Source: Flavobacteriales bacterium CG_4_9_14_3_um_filter_32_8 (GTDB lineage Bacteria > Bacteroidota > Bacteroidia > Flavobacteriales_E > Vicingaceae). From it: DNA of 8,567 bases. The translations under genes were made by a program, and so were the position numbers. A model generated the notes under the pieces. That model made no database searches, had not been told where the DNA came from, and was given only the letters and a program-made list of their open reading frames with translations. Shown piece by piece: positions 6,292 through 8,567 of the stretch. Position 1 is the stretch's first letter. Each line of letters opens with the position of its first letter. The stretch spans positions 2,846-11,412 of the forward strand of contig PFUQ01000185.1 in the NCBI GenBank assembly GCA_002790175.1. Direction: 5' to 3'.

Positions 6292-6472
6292 GTAATTTTA
6301 TACTTTTCTCATCTGTTTTATCTACCACAGTGAATTTAGTTAAATTACGCTTTTGTTTAGTCGATTTTTTGGTTAAAATGTGACTTTTAAAAGCATGTTT
6401 CCTTTTAATTTTCCCTGATCCAGTCAATCGGAATCTTTTTTTAGCACTGGAACCAGTTTTCATTTTTGGCAT
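6278..6472 (-). CDS. rpmI: 50S ribosomal protein bL35
   Basis: A 64-residue basic protein, the usual length for bL35. It has the canonical opening MPKMKTGSSAKKRFRLTGSG (1-20), the central KIKRKHAFKSHILTKKS (21-37) and a Bacteroidota-like tail containing KTDEKSIKLQL (52-62). It is a structural component of the large ribosomal subunit. It starts 24 nt after the infC stop and precedes rplT by 111 nt, the conserved bacterial order infC-rpmI-rplT. The ending LQLCI has Cys where I would expect a basic residue (LQLRI in relatives, from memory); this is minor and the reading frame is intact. The stop codon lies in the loop of a perfect hairpin. The ATG is preceded by AATAGAGT, not a Shine-Dalgarno. 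Confidence 0.97.
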   Translation of the reverse strand: MPKMKTGSSAKKRFRLTGSGKIKRKHAFKSHILTKKSTKQKRNLTKFTVVDKTDEKSIKLQLCI

Positions 6473-6496
6473 ACTCTATTGTTATTAAATTAATTA

Positions 6497-7051
6497 CTAT
6501 TTTTTCTTTTTTGGAGTTAAATACATAAACATCCTTTTACCATCCATTTTTGGTAAAGCTTCAACAACTGCAATATCTTCTAACTCTTGGGCTAATCTTA
6601 ATAAAAGTATTTGTCCTTGATCTTTATAGATAATTGCTCTACCTTTAAAAAACACAAATGCTTTTACTTTAGCACCTTCTTCAATAAACTTACGAGCATG
6701 TTTTGTTTTAAACTCAAAATCATGTTCATCTGTATTAGGCCCAAATCTTATTTCTTTTAAAATAATTTTTTGAGCTTTTGCTTTTATTTCTTTTTGTTTC
6801 TTTTTTTGATCATAAAGAAACTTTTTATAATCAATTACTTTACAAACTGGAGGAACTGCGCTGGATGATATTTCAACCAAATCAAGTTCCATACTTGCCG
6901 CCAACTCAATTGCTTTAGCAATGGGTAATACTTCTGGTTCTATACCATCTGCAATAACTCTTACTTCTCTTGCAGTAATTCGTTCATTAATTCTATGAAG
7001 GTCTCCCTTGCCAAATCTAGGTCTACCTTTTTGTTCAAATCTTTTAGCTAT
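6497..7051 (-). CDS. infC: Translation initiation factor IF-3, probable ATA start
   Basis: A 184-residue protein when read from ATA at 7051, the normal size for IF3. The N-domain contains HRINERITAREVRVIADG (19-36) and LDLVEISSSAVPPVCKVIDY (56-75), leading into the IF3 signature KVIDYKKFLYDQKK (71-84). A Lys-rich linker follows (84-99), then the C-domain with KEIRFGPNTDEHDFEFK (99-115), FVFFKGRAI (132-140) and a basic end (PKKKK). There is an in-frame TAA at 7057 and no ATG, GTG or TTG until TTG at 6904, which would delete 49 residues of conserved N-domain. ATA is the only plausible start and has GGAGG 8 nt upstream. IF3 rejects non-standard start codons, so this start implies autoregulation as with the AUU start of E. 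coli infC. It lies 20 nt after thrS; the stop is TAG. Confidence 0.95.
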   Translation of the reverse strand: MAKRFEQKGRPRFGKGDLHRINERITAREVRVIADGIEPEVLPIAKAIELAASMELDLVEISSSAVPPVCKVIDYKKFLYDQKKKQKEIKAKAQKIILKEIRFGPNTDEHDFEFKTKHARKFIEEGAKVKAFVFFKGRAIIYKDQGQILLLRLAQELEDIAVVEALPKMDGKRMFMYLTPKKKK

Positions 7052-7059
7052 GACTTAAT

Positions 7060-7064
7060 CCTCC
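7060..7064 (-). promoter_or_regulatory. Shine-Dalgarno GGAGG of infC with ATA start
   Basis: In the transcript the thrS-infC junction reads GCGGAGGATTAAGTCATAGC. The GGAGG core is 8 nt from the ATA start. It is the only well-placed Shine-Dalgarno I see before the nine gene starts in the window other than thrS, whose start is absent. It supports the ATA at 7051 over the downstream TTG at 6904, which has no such motif. Confidence 0.8.
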
Positions 7065-7071
7065 GCTTTAG

Positions 7072-8567
7072 TTATTTATTAGTAATATCTTTTTCTATTT
7101 CGTTGTTAATCAAACTTACAAACTCTTTTATTGTAAATGTTCCCAAATCTCCATCACTATGTTTTCTTATAGATAATGAGTTTGTTTCTATTTCTTTTTC
7201 TCCTACAATTAGCATGTACGGTACTTTTTTCATTTCCGAATCTCTAATTTTTCTTCCTACTTTTTCGTTCCTTTCATCTACGAAGCCGCGAATATCGTAA
7301 TTATTTAGCGAATTTAAAATATTTTGTGCGGATTCATTGAATTTTTCACTAACAGGTAAAATTGCAACTTGGTCGGGAGTTAACCATAAAGGGAAATTTC
7401 CAGCACAATGTTCTATTAATACGGCAACAAATCTTTCCATCGAACCAAATGGTGCACGGTGTATCATAACAGGTCGATGCATTTCATTGTCACTGCCTTT
7501 GTATTCCAATTCAAATCGTTCAGGTAAGTTATAATCTACTTGTATTGTTCCCAATTGCCATTGTCTTCCAATGGCATCTTTTACCATAAAATCTAATTTA
7601 GGCCCGTAAAATGCAGCTTCTCCTGTTTCTGTAACTGTTTTTAATCCTTTTTCTGCTGCAGTTTTAATGATGGCTTGTTCTGCTTTTTCCCAATTTTCAT
7701 CACTTCCAATGTATTTTTCTTTATTATCAGGATCTCTTAAGGAAATTTGAGCAGTAAAATCTTCAAAACCTAACGCTTTAAATACATAAAGCACTAAATC
7801 AATCACTTTTTTAAACTCGTCTTCTAGTTGGTCTGGTCTGCAAAATAGGTGAGCATCATCTTGAGTAAAACACCTCACTCTTGTTAAACCGTGTAATTCT
7901 CCACTTTGCTCATAACGGTAAACTGTTCCAAACTCTGCATAACGAACTGGTAAATCTTTGTATGATTTTGGAGATAATTTGTAAATCTCGCAGTGATGAG
8001 GACAGTTCATGGGTTTTAATAAAAATTCTTCACCTGCGTTTGGAGTTAATATGGGTTGAAATGAATCTGCACCATATTTTTCATAATGTCCAGAAGTGAT
8101 GTATAATTCTTTATTTCCAATATGCGGTGTAATTACTGGTAAATAACCAGCTTTTACTTGAGCTTTTTTTAAAAATTGTTCTAAACGTTCTCTAAGCATT
8201 GCTCCTTTTGGTAACCAAAGAGGTAATCCTTGTCCAACTTTTTGTGAGAAAGCAAATAATTCTAATTCCTTCCCTAACTTACGATGGTCACGCAATTTTG
8301 CTTGCTCTAACACTTCGAGATAATCTGTTAGCATTTTTTGTTTTGGAAAACTAATTCCATAAACACGAACCAATTGGTTTTTACTTTCATCTGCACGCCA
8401 ATAAGCACCAGCAACATTCATAACTTTAAAAGCTTTTACTATTCCAGTATTTGGAATGTGCCCACCTCTACATAAGTCAGTAAAATCGGAATGATTACAG
8501 AAGGTAATTTCTCCATCGGTTAAATTTTCAATTAACTCAACCTTGTATTGGTTACCTTCTTTTTTAT
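7072..8567 (-). CDS. thrS: Threonyl-tRNA synthetase, N-terminus outside the window
   Basis: The frame is open from the window edge (first complete codon at 8565) to TAA at 7072, giving 497 C-terminal residues. Full-length ThrRS is about 640-650 residues, so roughly 150 are missing: the TGS domain and the first part of the editing domain. Visible first is the end of the editing domain (DFTDLCRGGHIPNTG, with the conserved Cys). The class II catalytic core follows: LPLWLPKGAMLRERLEQF (motif 1), VRYAEFGTVYRYEQSGELHG (motif 2) and the HRAPFGSMERFVAVLIEH region (motif 3). The zinc ligands used for threonine recognition are present: Cys188 in NCPHH, His239 in DDAHLF and His369 in MIHRAPFG (fragment numbering). 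The anticodon-binding domain (QVAILPVSEK to the end) is complete. It charges tRNA-Thr in the cytosol and heads the visible translation operon, 20 nt before infC. The ATG at 8421 is internal, not the start. Confidence 0.98.
   Translation of the reverse strand, partial: KKEGNQYKVELIENLTDGEITFCNHSDFTDLCRGGHIPNTGIVKAFKVMNVAGAYWRADESKNQLVRVYGISFPKQKMLTDYLEVLEQAKLRDHRKLGKELELFAFSQKVGQGLPLWLPKGAMLRERLEQFLKKAQVKAGYLPVITPHIGNKELYITSGHYEKYGADSFQPILTPNAGEEFLLKPMNCPHHCEIYKLSPKSYKDLPVRYAEFGTVYRYEQSGELHGLTRVRCFTQDDAHLFCRPDQLEDEFKKVIDLVLYVFKALGFEDFTAQISLRDPDNKEKYIGSDENWEKAEQAIIKTAAEKGLKTVTETGEAAFYGPKLDFMVKDAIGRQWQLGTIQVDYNLPERFELEYKGSDNEMHRPVMIHRAPFGSMERFVAVLIEHCAGNFPLWLTPDQVAILPVSEKFNESAQNILNSLNNYDIRGFVDERNEKVGRKIRDSEMKKVPYMLIVGEKEIETNSLSIRKHSDGDLGTFTIKEFVSLINNEIEKDITNK

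Noticed and set aside
6902..6904. TTG at 6904 as the infC start (135-residue product)
   Set aside because: It would remove most of the conserved IF3 N-domain, which is present and intact upstream back to ATA at 7051; no ribosome site precedes it.

Overview
The window is an AT-rich stretch (roughly one third G+C by eye) in which every supported gene lies on the minus strand, so the biological order runs from base 8567 down to base 1. The gene content (a thrS-infC-rpmI-rplT translation cluster, a fungal-type adenine deaminase, RluF, a PhnA-domain protein, YwbE) and the near absence of Shine-Dalgarno sequences point to Bacteroidota, most likely the Flavobacteriia. This is inferred from protein resemblance and start-site style; no rRNA is present to confirm it.

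Region 1 (8567 to about 5768) is the translation block: the C-terminal three quarters of threonyl-tRNA synthetase (its N-terminus lies outside the window), initiation factor IF3, ribosomal protein bL35 and ribosomal protein bL20, closed by a clean intrinsic terminator at 5768..5796. The infC gene has no usable ATG/GTG/TTG at its N-terminus. It appears to start at an ATA codon preceded by a full GGAGG, the only well-placed Shine-Dalgarno motif in the window. This is the layout expected of an IF3 autoregulation site.

Region 2 (5751 to 2243) is a close-packed trio: adenine deaminase, the 23S rRNA pseudouridine synthase RluF and an MsbA-like ABC exporter (gaps of 20 and 15 nt). Only 16 nt separate the terminator tail from the deaminase start, so this trio probably depends on read-through or on a promoter overlapping the terminator.

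Region 3 (2182 to 1) begins after a 60-nt gap with a possible weak terminator. It is an even tighter run of little-studied genes: PhnA-domain zinc protein, YwbE, RDD membrane protein, a one-repeat DUF1456 protein, and a DMT/EamA permease cut by the window edge. Junctions are 1 nt gap, 1 nt overlap, 4 nt gap and 16 nt gap.

No tRNA, rRNA, CRISPR array, insertion sequence or phage gene was seen. No gene-free stretch exceeds 111 nt. This is mostly housekeeping chromosome; I did not find a new multi-gene system. The points worth following are the infC start, the hairpin at the rpmI stop codon, the promoterless-looking deaminase operon, and the coupled PhnA/YwbE/RDD/DUF1456 cluster.
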